Origin: Marinobacterium ramblicola
Lineage (GTDB): Bacteria; Pseudomonadota; Gammaproteobacteria; Pseudomonadales; Balneatricaceae
Direction of reading: 5' to 3'
Length of the DNA stretch: 64,000 nucleotides
Assembly (NCBI RefSeq): GCF_019084545.1
Contig: NZ_JAHREP010000004.1
Location: 62,001-126,000 of the forward strand
A model generated the notes under the pieces. That model made no database searches. It had not been told where the DNA came from and was given only the letters and a program-made list of their open reading frames with translations. Positions 52,522 to 61,328 of the stretch are shown piece by piece. How positions within the stretch are numbered: position 1 is the first letter of the stretch; every line of letters begins with the position of its first letter. A program made the position numbers and the translations under genes.

Positions 52522-54501
52522 ATGGAACACCATCTTTTTGAACAGCTGCTGATGATTCTGGTGGGCGCTGTCGTTGCGACCACAGTGTTTCGGCGCTTCA
52601 ACCTGCCACCGATTCTCGCCTATTTAAGCATCGGCTCCCTGCTCGGCCCCTATGCTCTGCAGGTGACCGACCCGCAGCAGATGACGCTGATGTCGGAGCT
52701 CGGCGTGGTATTCCTGCTGTTCATGCTGGGATTGGAGTTCTCGCTGCCGCGCATGATCGCTATGCGCAAGCTGGTATTTGGGCTCGGTTCGCTTCAGGTG
52801 ATACTCACCACCACAATCCTGATCCTGATATCGATCGGCCTGGGGATAGAGTTTCGCAGCGCCATCGTCATCGCCGGCGCTCTGGCCCTCTCCTCCACCG
52901 CCATCGTGACCCGCGAGCTGCTGCGCCTGAACCAGCTGGCCGCCCCCCACGGACAGCTGTCGTTCGGCATTCTGCTGTTTCAGGATCTGGCCGCAGTGTT
53001 CTTCCTCATCATCGTTCCGGTTCTGGGCAGCGACGGTGGCGAGATCGACACCAACACCCTGCTGCTCTCCCTGCTTCAGGGGGCCGGTCTGCTGCTGTTA
53101 CTGATGGTGCTGGGGCGTACCATCCTGCCCGCACTGTTTAACGAGATCGCGCGCTCACGCTCCGACGAGATGTTCGTGCTGATGGCACTGGTCACCGCGC
53201 TGGCGGCGGCCTGGTTGACCCACGCGGCCGGACTTTCCATGGCGCTGGGCGGTTTCCTCGCCGGCATGATGCTGGGCGAGAGCCATTACAAGCATCAGCT
53301 GGAAGCGGATATCCGTCCGTTCCGAGATGTGCTGCTAGGTCTGTTTTTCGTCACCGTCGGTATGCAGCTGAACCTGCAGACGCTGATCGACAACTGGTAC
53401 TGGGTCATCCTGCTCACGCTCGGCCTGATGCTGCTGAAAGCAGCCATCATCGCGCTGGTCACCGGTCGCTTGAATCGTGACTCGCGCAGCGCTCTGCGCG
53501 CCGGACTCTGCCTGTCCCAGGGCGGGGAGTTCGGCTTCGCACTACTGGCACTGGGCCTGAGCCATGCGATGATCGACAGCGAACTCAACGCCATGATCAC
53601 CTCGACCATCATACTGAGCATGATCCTGACCCCTACGCTGATCCACTTCAACGGCAGTATCTCCGCGAAGCTGTTGAAACAGCCGCAGAACGCTCCCTCG
53701 AGCGACTTTACACCGCCAACCCTGGAGGAGTTGAACAACGCCACCGCCCATGTCGAGAATCATGTCATCATCTGCGGCTTCGGGCGTGTAGGCCAGATCG
53801 TGGCACGTTTCCTGCGCCCGATCGGCATCCCGTACATCGCCATCGACTCCGACCCCTTCCGTACCCACGAGGCTGCCCAGGCCGGAGAGCCGATGTATTA
53901 TGGCGATGCCCGCCGCGGCGACATCCTCAAGGCGATCGGTGCCGACCGAGCCCGTCTGCTGATCCTGACCGTGCCCGATCACACCGAAAGCATGGCAGCA
54001 CTGAAACAGATCAAGCGCAACTACCCCGATCTGCCGGTACTGGTGCGGACCCAGGACGACAGCAAGCTGGAGCTATACCAAAACGCCGGCGCCACCGAAG
54101 TGGTGCCCGAAGCACTCGAAGGCAGCCTGATGCTGGTCTCCCACATCCTGACCCTGCTTGAGGTGCCATCAGATGAGATCCGCTCACGCATCGACGCGGT
54201 GCGCTCCCAGCGCTACCAGATGCTGCACGGCTTTCTGCATGGCCAGCGCTCGCGCAAGGTGACCGACAGCGGCACCCCAAACGAGCTGCGCCACCCGGTA
54301 ACCCTGACCGGGGACTGCTACGCCAGCGGCCGTACGCTGGGCAGTCTGGCGTTGAAAACCGAGGTGGTTAGCCTGCGCCGCGGCGATATCGAGCTCGGCT
54401 CGCCACCGCCCGAAGAGATACTGGAAACCGGCGACATTCTGATCCTGGCGGGCGAGCCGAGCCAGGTGGAAGCGGATGAGGAGCGGCTGTTCAGCGGTTG
54501 A
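52522..54501 (+). CDS. CPA2-family cation:proton antiporter (KefB/KefC-like)
   Basis: 659 residues. About twelve membrane helices (residues 5-380) carry LLFMLGLEFSLPRM and ALSSTAIVTRELL; a TrkA-N (RCK) domain follows (VIICGFGRVGQIVARFLRPIGIPYIAIDSDPF), then a TrkA-C domain (about 580-659). These proteins expel K or Na in exchange for H, usually controlled by NAD(H) or glutathione adducts through the RCK domain. No KefF/KefG partner is adjacent, so glutathione gating is not shown. Confidence 0.93.
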   Translation: MEHHLFEQLLMILVGAVVATTVFRRFNLPPILAYLSIGSLLGPYALQVTDPQQMTLMSELGVVFLLFMLGLEFSLPRMIAMRKLVFGLGSLQVILTTTILILISIGLGIEFRSAIVIAGALALSSTAIVTRELLRLNQLAAPHGQLSFGILLFQDLAAVFFLIIVPVLGSDGGEIDTNTLLLSLLQGAGLLLLLMVLGRTILPALFNEIARSRSDEMFVLMALVTALAAAWLTHAAGLSMALGGFLAGMMLGESHYKHQLEADIRPFRDVLLGLFFVTVGMQLNLQTLIDNWYWVILLTLGLMLLKAAIIALVTGRLNRDSRSALRAGLCLSQGGEFGFALLALGLSHAMIDSELNAMITSTIILSMILTPTLIHFNGSISAKLLKQPQNAPSSDFTPPTLEELNNATAHVENHVIICGFGRVGQIVARFLRPIGIPYIAIDSDPFRTHEAAQAGEPMYYGDARRGDILKAIGADRARLLILTVPDHTESMAALKQIKRNYPDLPVLVRTQDDSKLELYQNAGATEVVPEALEGSLMLVSHILTLLEVPSDEIRSRIDAVRSQRYQMLHGFLHGQRSRKVTDSGTPNELRHPVTLTGDCYASGRTLGSLALKTEVVSLRRGDIELGSPPPEEILETGDILILAGEPSQVEADEERLFSG

Positions 54502-54567
54502 GCCCGGGCTGGTAGAATGTCCCCCTTTCAGCGCGCCACCACTCGATCAAAATCCGCAGGAGAGACG

Positions 54568-55626
54568 ATGAGCACCAGCCCCCCGCAACCCACCCTGATC
54601 CAGGTCCTGCGCGAAGCCGGTGCCGCCTTTCGCCTGTTCGACATGGGCCGCAGGGTCGGCAAGCTGAGCGCTGACGCCTTCGAGCGCATCGAGCAGGCCC
54701 GCACCCCCTACCCTCTGCCCTTCCTCCACCACGCATGGCTTGGGGTGCTGATCTGGAACCCCAAACTGCGGGAGCAGAACACGATCTGGTTTCTGAAACT
54801 GCCGCTGGATGAGCAGGGCTACCTGGTGCAGGCAGCACGGGACGATCTGGTCCATCGCCTGCTACAAAACGCCGTCAACGCCCAACAGGGCGGGCTGGAG
54901 GAGGATGCCCTGAAGGACAACCCCTTTGCCTTCAAACCGGATCAGGAGAAGATGGCGATCTTCCATGCCCTGGCCGCGCAGGCGACCGGCGCCCGGCCAT
55001 CGGGTTATTTCGAAACCGTGCAGGAGTACGTCAACGGCGAACTGCCGCTGGAGCGCTGGACCGATCTCGCCCTGCAGGGGCTGGCGGATCTGGTGGTACG
55101 TCTCGACGACAAGCGCAATGCCAGCGCGCTGGCCAAGAGGATACCGGAAGTCCCGCTACCGGCGCTGGCGTCGATAGCCACGCTGCTGGAGCATACGACC
55201 CCGCCGCTGGCGGTACGCAATGCACTGGCCGCCCGCCTTGATCGATTGCTGGCGACGACGGACACCGATCCGCTGCTGGTGGCCGCACTGATCCGCGGAC
55301 TGTCCAATATCGAGGATGAAAGCTTCAAACAACAGCAGGTGCTGAACGTGCTGCAGTCGACCCACGCTCTGGAGCCGGAGGTGATCGTCGCCATCGCCAG
55401 CCGCTGCCACCTGGCGCTGCAGGACCCCGAGGTTTTGCGGACCTTCCTGGAGCAGTTGGCGGCCGGCAAGGCGGGCCAAGCGGGGTTCAGCCGGGTACTG
55501 GCGGACCTGATGTTCATGCCTGCACTGCGCGCCCTGATTATGCAGGCATTTCGCAACCCCGCCCGCAGCGAACTCTTATCCAAAGCAATTGGCGAGATGT
55601 TCGGCCAGTCGTTCGGTACTCACTGA
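54568..55626 (+). CDS. DUF3549-family protein
   Basis: 352 residues from ATG 54568 (GGAGAG upstream). TLIQVLREAGAAFRLFDMGRRVGKLSADAFERIE and PFLHHAWLGVLIWNPK match DUF3549, a gammaproteobacterial family of unknown function. The C-terminal two-thirds is a row of Ala/Leu-rich helices of HEAT-like character. It follows the antiporter by 66 bases. Confidence 0.85.
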   Translation: MSTSPPQPTLIQVLREAGAAFRLFDMGRRVGKLSADAFERIEQARTPYPLPFLHHAWLGVLIWNPKLREQNTIWFLKLPLDEQGYLVQAARDDLVHRLLQNAVNAQQGGLEEDALKDNPFAFKPDQEKMAIFHALAAQATGARPSGYFETVQEYVNGELPLERWTDLALQGLADLVVRLDDKRNASALAKRIPEVPLPALASIATLLEHTTPPLAVRNALAARLDRLLATTDTDPLLVAALIRGLSNIEDESFKQQQVLNVLQSTHALEPEVIVAIASRCHLALQDPEVLRTFLEQLAAGKAGQAGFSRVLADLMFMPALRALIMQAFRNPARSELLSKAIGEMFGQSFGTH

Positions 55627-55639
55627 GCCGTTGCCGGCG

Positions 55640-56461
55640 TTATCGACCGACAATAGGGCCCGCCTGATCAGGCAGCTCGATCTGCAACCCTTTCGCATCG
55701 AGCTGGGCCTGGGCCTGCTGCTTCATTCGCGCCCGGGTGGCGCTACCCTTGGGCAGCGTCAGATAATAGAGTAGCGAGCAGGCGAACTCCGGCTCCAGGC
55801 CTTGCTCCTCAGCGAACGCGAGCATATAGCGGGCCACCGTGCTGTCCTGCTTGTTTTCTATCGCCGGCACCACCGGCAGCTCCAGCTCCTCACCCTCACG
55901 CACCCGTCGACAGAGCACCTCGTACTGGTAGCGGAAGCGGGGCAGAACGTCGGCTTCATCCTCGCTGCGCAGCTCGAACCAGCCGGTATTGCGCCCGGCC
56001 AGGTAGACCGCCGGATGGCTCCAGCGGTGTCGGAGCGGATGCTCGGCATGCATGCAGGCTTCGATATAGGCATCCCGAACGGAGGGCAGACCGAAATCAC
56101 CGCCGATATCGCGCAGGATCGCCAGAAACTCGGAGATGGTCGGCATCCAGGCCAGGGTCTCCTTGCAGCGGTTGACCGCCGCCACCAGCTCACCCTCGCC
56201 GTAACCGCGCAGGCTCAGCGCCCACTCCCGTTTGGCGATACGGATCTCATCCTCGGTTTCGAAGCAGCTTTTAAACTTGTGACCGTAGATCGCCATAAAA
56301 CGGGCGAAGATCATATTGACCAGCGCCTTGGTCTCGACCGGGATAGCCTGGGGTTGAGACTTGGGCTCGGATGAGTGGTTACCAGTCGGTGTCCTTGATG
56401 TCCATGATGGCTGCGGTAACCCGTTTGCGCTTTTCGCGAGAATCTGGTCGGGTGTTTTCAT
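55640..56461 (-). CDS. Replication protein P-like helicase loader
   Basis: 273 residues. After a disordered Ser/Pro/Gln-rich N-terminus, MIFARFMAIYGHKFKSCF, AKREWALSLRGYGEGELVAAVNRCKETLAWMPTISEFLAILRD and VYLAGRNTGWFELR match the lambda P family, which brings DnaB helicase to the origin. It has no ATPase motifs, unlike DnaC. It overlaps the upstream DnaT-like gene by 83 bases in another frame. No phage genes adjoin, so it looks like a resident helicase loader, as known in pseudomonads. Confidence 0.85.
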   Translation of the reverse strand: MKTPDQILAKSANGLPQPSWTSRTPTGNHSSEPKSQPQAIPVETKALVNMIFARFMAIYGHKFKSCFETEDEIRIAKREWALSLRGYGEGELVAAVNRCKETLAWMPTISEFLAILRDIGGDFGLPSVRDAYIEACMHAEHPLRHRWSHPAVYLAGRNTGWFELRSEDEADVLPRFRYQYEVLCRRVREGEELELPVVPAIENKQDSTVARYMLAFAEEQGLEPEFACSLLYYLTLPKGSATRARMKQQAQAQLDAKGLQIELPDQAGPIVGR

Positions 56462-57272
56462 GGCTCGGCGCCCCCCCTGTCATTACTGAAGATTCACGCT
56501 CCTGCTGATAGCGCTTATCGCGTGCATCCTGTGTCTGTTTCTTGACCCACTCGCGCTTGACCCAGGCGAGGAATTTCTGATCCCAGTTGCTCTCCTTGCG
56601 ATCCTTGTCGAGGAAATAGAGCACAAACTCGTCGATACAACCGTCGGCAAAGTCCGCCGGGATCGCATAGCGCGGCAGCATCTGCTGGAACAGCTCGGAG
56701 GGCTGCCAGCCGATGAACATCGCCTGCAACTTCTGGTTACGCTGCTCCGCCTGCTCAAAAATCTCCTCCAGCTCATCCTTGTGCCGGCGCCAGCCGATGC
56801 TGCCGCCGAAGGTTGGTGCCGGGCCGCGACGCTGAGCCAAATTTGCCTGACGAACCGGACGCGGTGCCGGTGGCGGTTCATCGACCACCGGTAGACGGCG
56901 CACCGGCTCAGCGGGTGCACCGTTCTGCTGAGCTGGTGTTTCAGGCAACGGAGTTGATGCCGCCTTTACCGCAGCCGCTTTCACCGGCATGCACAAACGC
57001 AGGTTACCGGCGCTGCCCCAGGTAATCTCGATCAGCCGCTGATCGACCAGCACCTCGGACAGCTCACGCAGACGCGCCTCATCCCAGAATGGCGCCAGCG
57101 CCAACCACTGTGCCCGTGCCAACAGCAGCTCCGACCGCCCCCGCTCATCGGTCATGCCGCTGCGCTCCAGCGCCTCGTGATAGAGGCCGAGCAGCAACGC
57201 CGGCTCCACCCCGATGCGGCACGCCAGCGAGGGATAGATCAGCATCGGTTTTTCCGGGAAGGTGAAGCTCAT
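56379..57272 (-). CDS. DnaT-like primosomal / ssDNA-binding protein
   Basis: About 297 residues. An N-terminal winged-helix-like part (PMLIYPSLACRIGVEPALLLGLYHEALERSG, LSEVLVDQRLIEITW) and a Pro-rich linker lead to a C-terminal DnaT domain: GWQPSELFQQMLPRYAIPADFADGCIDEFVLYFLDKDRKESNWDQKFLAWVKREWVKKQ. DnaT-type proteins help restart replication by loading helicase. The start is uncertain (57272 or 57245). The 83-base overlap with the P-like gene suggests that both act in one loading step. Confidence 0.85.
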   Translation of the reverse strand: MSFTFPEKPMLIYPSLACRIGVEPALLLGLYHEALERSGMTDERGRSELLLARAQWLALAPFWDEARLRELSEVLVDQRLIEITWGSAGNLRLCMPVKAAAVKAASTPLPETPAQQNGAPAEPVRRLPVVDEPPPAPRPVRQANLAQRRGPAPTFGGSIGWRRHKDELEEIFEQAEQRNQKLQAMFIGWQPSELFQQMLPRYAIPADFADGCIDEFVLYFLDKDRKESNWDQKFLAWVKREWVKKQTQDARDKRYQQERESSVMTGGAPSHENTRPDSREKRKRVTAAIMDIKDTDW

Positions 57273-57517
57273 GCGCGCAAAGGCTCTCTTTCGACAGGTT
57301 TGGATCTTGTCTTTCGACACTATCACTTTCAATACTAACGCACCGGCACCGATATCGATAAGGAGCGGGTGGAAACCAGACAACGGAAGATCGACATTCT
57401 AACAGCCCAAGGTCCGCTCAGGGAGTCCAAGACTGTGTCAGCATCAGCTCATACTCGCCGGGCATCCTTTGGGTTACTATCAGAGAAAATAAAACCACGG
57501 CCGAGGATCTGTCCGCG

Positions 57518-59050
57518 ATGAGTTTCACGCCGGAGAAGATGGCGCCCCTTAAAGCCCGCCGTCTCGGAATCAACACCCACCACGAACCCACGCTGTACCT
57601 GCGCGAGGACAGCCCGGTCTGCCGCTCAGAAGGTTTCGAAAGCCTGTCTCGAATCACTGTTAACTGTCAGGACCGGCATATCATCGCCTCGCTGAACATC
57701 GTCTGCTCCGACCTGCTCGAACCGGACCAGGCCGGCTTTTCGGAATCCGCCTGGCAGCGGCTCGAGCTCAAACCCAACGCCGAGATCTGGCTCTCCCACC
57801 CACGACCGGTACAGTCACTCTCCTACGTGCGCGCCAAGGTGTATGGACATGAGCTGGATGAGCTGCAGCTGCAGAGCATCATCAACGACATCGTTGAGGG
57901 GCGCTACGCCGATGTGCACCTGGCCGCGTTCATCACCGCCTGCGGCGACGATGCGCTCAGCGATCACGAGATCACCGCACTCACCGAGGCGATGGTCAAG
58001 GCCGGCAGCCGTATCGACTGGGGCCTGGAACAGGTGCTCGACAAGCACTGTGTCGGCGGGCTGCCCGGCAACCGCACGACCCCCATCGTGGTATCGATTC
58101 TGACCGCCTGCGGACTGGTCGTCCCCAAGACCTCCTCACGCGCGATCACCTCACCGGCCGGAACCGCCGACACCATGGAGACCCTGACCGACGTCAGCCT
58201 GACGCTGGAGCAGATGCGCGACGTGGTCAACCGGGAAAACGGCTGTCTGGCCTGGGGCGGCTCGGTGCGCCTGAGCCCGGCGGATGACCTGCTGATCCAG
58301 GTGGAGCGGGCGCTGGATATCGACAGCGAAGGCCAGCTGATCGCCTCCGTGCTGTCGAAAAAGCTGGCAGCCGGCGCGACCCACGTGCTGATCGACATTC
58401 CTGTGGGGCCCACGGCCAAGGTACGCAGCCAGGAGGCGGCGGAGAAACTCTCGCGCAGCTTCAAGACCGTGGGCGCCAACCTGGGGTTGAAGCTCGAGGT
58501 ACTGCTCACCGACGGCAGCCAGCCGGTCGGGCGCGGGATCGGCCCGGCACTGGAGGCGCGGGATATCCTGGCGGTGCTGAAAAACAGGTCCGATGCACCG
58601 GCCGATCTGATGCAGCGCTCGACACTGATCGCCGGCGCCATGCTGGAGATGATCGGCATCGAGGAGCCCGGTCGAGGCCAGAGCCGCGCCCAGGCGGTGA
58701 TCGACTCCGGCGAAGCCTGGGACAGGTTCCGCCGCATCTGTGAAGCTCAGGGCGGGCTGAAGAATCCACCGGTTGCCCCTTATCGCTACGCGCTGGTAGC
58801 GCCGCACGCCTGCGAAGTACTGGGTGTGGATAACCGCCAACTGGCCAAGATCGCCAAACTGGCCGGCGCCCCCGCCGACCCGGCTGCGGGTATCGAACTC
58901 CACGTCAAGATCGGCGACCGGGTGGAGCAGTACCAGCCACTGCTGACCATCCACGCCGAAAACGCCGGCGAGCTCAACTATGCCGTCGACTACCTGACCG
59001 ACCATAAACTGGTCCTGACCCTGAGCTGCAACGGCAAGGAGAGCGCCTGA
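57518..59050 (+). CDS. AMP/nucleoside-phosphate phosphorylase (thymidine phosphorylase family)
   Basis: 510 residues. An N-terminal extension (1-95) with VCRSEGFESLSRITV precedes the nucleoside phosphorylase II core: VDKHCVGGLPGNRTTPIVVSILTACGLVVPKTSSRAITSPAGTADTMETLTDV. Length and extension resemble archaeal AMP phosphorylase (about 500 residues) rather than DeoA (about 440). That enzyme splits NMPs with phosphate into base and ribose 1,5-bisphosphate. Its stop overlaps the start of a PRPP-synthetase homologue (TGATG), suggesting a joint nucleotide-ribose salvage step. Substrate remains inferred. Confidence 0.85.
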   Translation: MSFTPEKMAPLKARRLGINTHHEPTLYLREDSPVCRSEGFESLSRITVNCQDRHIIASLNIVCSDLLEPDQAGFSESAWQRLELKPNAEIWLSHPRPVQSLSYVRAKVYGHELDELQLQSIINDIVEGRYADVHLAAFITACGDDALSDHEITALTEAMVKAGSRIDWGLEQVLDKHCVGGLPGNRTTPIVVSILTACGLVVPKTSSRAITSPAGTADTMETLTDVSLTLEQMRDVVNRENGCLAWGGSVRLSPADDLLIQVERALDIDSEGQLIASVLSKKLAAGATHVLIDIPVGPTAKVRSQEAAEKLSRSFKTVGANLGLKLEVLLTDGSQPVGRGIGPALEARDILAVLKNRSDAPADLMQRSTLIAGAMLEMIGIEEPGRGQSRAQAVIDSGEAWDRFRRICEAQGGLKNPPVAPYRYALVAPHACEVLGVDNRQLAKIAKLAGAPADPAAGIELHVKIGDRVEQYQPLLTIHAENAGELNYAVDYLTDHKLVLTLSCNGKESA

Positions 59051-59940
59051 TGCCCCCCATACTGTTCAACCTGGACTCCGATCCCGATCTATCCTCGCGC
59101 CTGCGCAGCGCACTGGAGGCAGAAGCGGGCGAGCTGGAGCAGCGCCACTTCCCCGATGGCGAGAGTTATCTGCGTGTCCACAGCGATGTCGCCTCGCGCG
59201 ACTGCGTGGTGCTGTGCAACCTGTATCAGCCCGACACCAAACTGGTCCGCCTGCTGTTCCTGGCCGACACCCTGCGCGATCTCGGCGCACGCCGCATCGG
59301 GCTGATCACCCCCTACCTGCCCTATATGCGCCAGGACAAGCGTTTCCAACCGGGCGAATGTATCAGCTCACGCCCCTTTGCCAAGCTGATCTCGGGCGCG
59401 TTCGATCTTTTGGTGACCACCGATCCCCACCTGCACCGGTATACCTCGCTCGATGAGATCTATACGCTCAGGAGTCGCGTGGTACACGCCGCCCCGATGA
59501 TCGCCCAATGGATCAAGCAGCATATCGAGCAACCGCTGCTGATCGGACCCGACAGCGAGAGTGAACAGTGGGTGTCGGAGGTAGCAGCGCTGGCGGGAGC
59601 ACCTTTCCAGGTCTTGAGCAAGGAGCGGCATGGCGATTATGACGTCAGCGTTTCCCTGCCCGAGGTGGAGCGTTGGCAACAGCACACCCCGGTATTGGTC
59701 GACGATATCATCTCCAGCGGTCGCACCATGCTGGAGACACTGGAACATCTAGCTGAGCTGGGTATGCCAAGGGCGACCGTCATCGCCGTACATGGGCTAT
59801 TTGCCGGTGACGCCTGGCAGCGCTTGCAGGCGACGGCGGACGTGGTTACCTGCGAGGCGGTGCGTCACTCAAGCAATGCCATCAGCCTCTCCTCGGCACT
59901 TGCTGGGGCGATGAGCGCGCTGCTCGATAGCGAGCCCTGA
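59050..59940 (+). CDS. Ribose-phosphate pyrophosphokinase homologue
   Basis: 296 residues, shorter than canonical Prs (about 315). PYLPYMRQDKRFQPGECISSRPFAKLIS matches the ATP-loop region, DPHLHRYTSL the metal region, and VLVDDIISSGRTMLETLEHL the PRPP-binding loop. It should form PRPP or use a related sugar phosphate. Translational coupling to the AMP-phosphorylase-like gene suggests a substrate derived from ribose bisphosphate; this is inference. The housekeeping Prs is probably elsewhere. Confidence 0.88.
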   Translation: MPPILFNLDSDPDLSSRLRSALEAEAGELEQRHFPDGESYLRVHSDVASRDCVVLCNLYQPDTKLVRLLFLADTLRDLGARRIGLITPYLPYMRQDKRFQPGECISSRPFAKLISGAFDLLVTTDPHLHRYTSLDEIYTLRSRVVHAAPMIAQWIKQHIEQPLLIGPDSESEQWVSEVAALAGAPFQVLSKERHGDYDVSVSLPEVERWQQHTPVLVDDIISSGRTMLETLEHLAELGMPRATVIAVHGLFAGDAWQRLQATADVVTCEAVRHSSNAISLSSALAGAMSALLDSEP

Positions 59941-60036
59941 TCCTCCATGGATAAGCGATTGACTGGTCGCTGCCTGCGTAAACGGGCATTATTGGAACCC
60001 GATCGATTACCCGCAGAACACAGGATCTACTATTCG

Positions 60037-60774
60037 ATGAATGCCGTTATCGAACTGCTCAAGCAGCACCGTTCCATCCGCAAGTTCCGTCCGGACCCCA
60101 TCGACCAGGAGACAGTCAACGCACTGGTCGAGGCGGGCCAATGCGCCGCCACCTCCAGCTTTATCCAGGCGTGCACCGTGATTCAGGTGGACGACCAGGA
60201 TCTGCGCACCCAGCTGGCCGAATGCGCCGGCAATCAGATGTATGTGGCCACAGCACCGCGTTTCCTGGTGTTCTGCGCCGATATGCGCCGCCATCAGCTC
60301 GCCTGCCAGATGCACGGCGCGGATATGCAGTCCGGCTATACCGAGCAGTTTCTGACCGCCTCGCTCGACTGCGCCCTGTTCGCCCAGAATGTGGCCATCG
60401 CCGCCGAATCGCTCGGTTTGGGCCTGGTCTACATCGGCGGACTGCGCAACCAGATCGAGCACGTATCGAATCTGCTTGAGCTGCCCGAACTGGTCTACCC
60501 GGTATTCGGACTCTGTCTGGGCTTCCCGGCGCAGGATCCCGAGCTCAAGCCCAGACTGCCCCTGGATGTGGTATTGAAGAGGGATCGCTACGACGACAGC
60601 CAGGATCACGGCGCCATCGCCCGCTACGATGAGCAGGTACTCGAGTACTACCGAACGCGGACCGGTGGCAGCAAGGAGATGAGCTGGAGCGAACAGATAT
60701 CGGGCATGCTGGTGAAGGAGGCTCGCCCACATATGCTGGCGTTTTTGCAGTCCCGTGGCTTCCTGAAAAAGTGA
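60037..60774 (+). CDS. NADPH nitroreductase, NfsA-like
   Basis: 245 residues from ATG 60037; an upstream in-frame ATG would add 30 poorly conserved residues. LLKQHRSIRKFRPDPIDQETVNALVEAGQCAATSSFIQACTVI is the nitroreductase FMN-binding start; SLGLGLVYIGGLRNQ and VFGLCLGFPAQDPELKPRLP are NfsA features. NfsA-type enzymes reduce quinones and nitro compounds with NADPH. It lies 96 bases after the PRPP-synthetase gene. Confidence 0.9.
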   Translation: MNAVIELLKQHRSIRKFRPDPIDQETVNALVEAGQCAATSSFIQACTVIQVDDQDLRTQLAECAGNQMYVATAPRFLVFCADMRRHQLACQMHGADMQSGYTEQFLTASLDCALFAQNVAIAAESLGLGLVYIGGLRNQIEHVSNLLELPELVYPVFGLCLGFPAQDPELKPRLPLDVVLKRDRYDDSQDHGAIARYDEQVLEYYRTRTGGSKEMSWSEQISGMLVKEARPHMLAFLQSRGFLKK

Positions 60775-60890
60775 TCACCGGCGATAGGGGTCCACGATCC
60801 GATCGATTGCGGCTCCCGCTATAGGCAGGGCATCAACTCTCGACTATGCTGGAAATGTAACCCAGTAATCAGCCGAGAGATGTGAACATC

Positions 60891-61214
60891 ATGCCTGAAC
60901 GACACATCAACTCCCTGCTCACCGAGCTCGAAAGTCGCTCACGTCGCGTCGCCAACGAGCGCTCCGTCAGTTTCAAAATCGACCACGAGGATCTGGTCCG
61001 CCTGAAAGCCCTGGCCGAGGTCTACGGCCTCAGTGTTGACGAGGTCACCGCCTGCCTGCTGCATCAGGTCCTGGCGGAGGTAGAGGAGAAAATGCCCTAC
61101 CGCGCCGGCACCCGCGTCATCCGGGTTGAGGACGATGAACCCGTGTATGAGGATATCGGGCCGACCCCGCGCTACCTGGAAGCCAAGCGCCGGTTCGAAC
61201 AAGAGTGCGCCTGA
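60891..61214 (+). CDS. Small conserved protein ('pilin assembly'-annotated family)
   Basis: About 107 residues. SRRVANERSVSFKIDHEDLVRLKALAEVYGLSVDEVTACLLHQVL is a helix-rich core, and EPVYEDIGPTPRYLEAKRRF near the C-terminus recurs in a Pseudomonas family labelled pilin assembly protein, from memory. The N-terminal helices resemble ribbon-helix-helix-like regulators. ATG 60891 has GAGAGA 11 bases upstream; a GTG at 60882 is possible. No experimental function is known to me. Confidence 0.65.
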   Translation: MPERHINSLLTELESRSRRVANERSVSFKIDHEDLVRLKALAEVYGLSVDEVTACLLHQVLAEVEEKMPYRAGTRVIRVEDDEPVYEDIGPTPRYLEAKRRFEQECA

Positions 61215-61328
61215 CAAGATTGAGCTGACCACGCAAGGCGCCTGCCGACCACAGGCGCACCCCTGCCTCTTGCTGTTCCACCAACGGCGCAGGACAATTC
61301 ACCTCCTCGTCAGTCTTATGCTCCAGAG

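Noticed and set aside
55640-57383. Prophage remnant suggested by the lambda P-like gene
   Set aside because: No integrase, repressor, structural or lysis genes are nearby and the flanking genes are ordinary chromosomal ones.
57245-57545. Similar first residues of the divergent DnaT-like (MSFTFPEKP) and phosphorylase (MSFTPEKM) proteins
   Set aside because: Similarity covers only a few codons around each start and does not continue, so chance is more likely than duplication.
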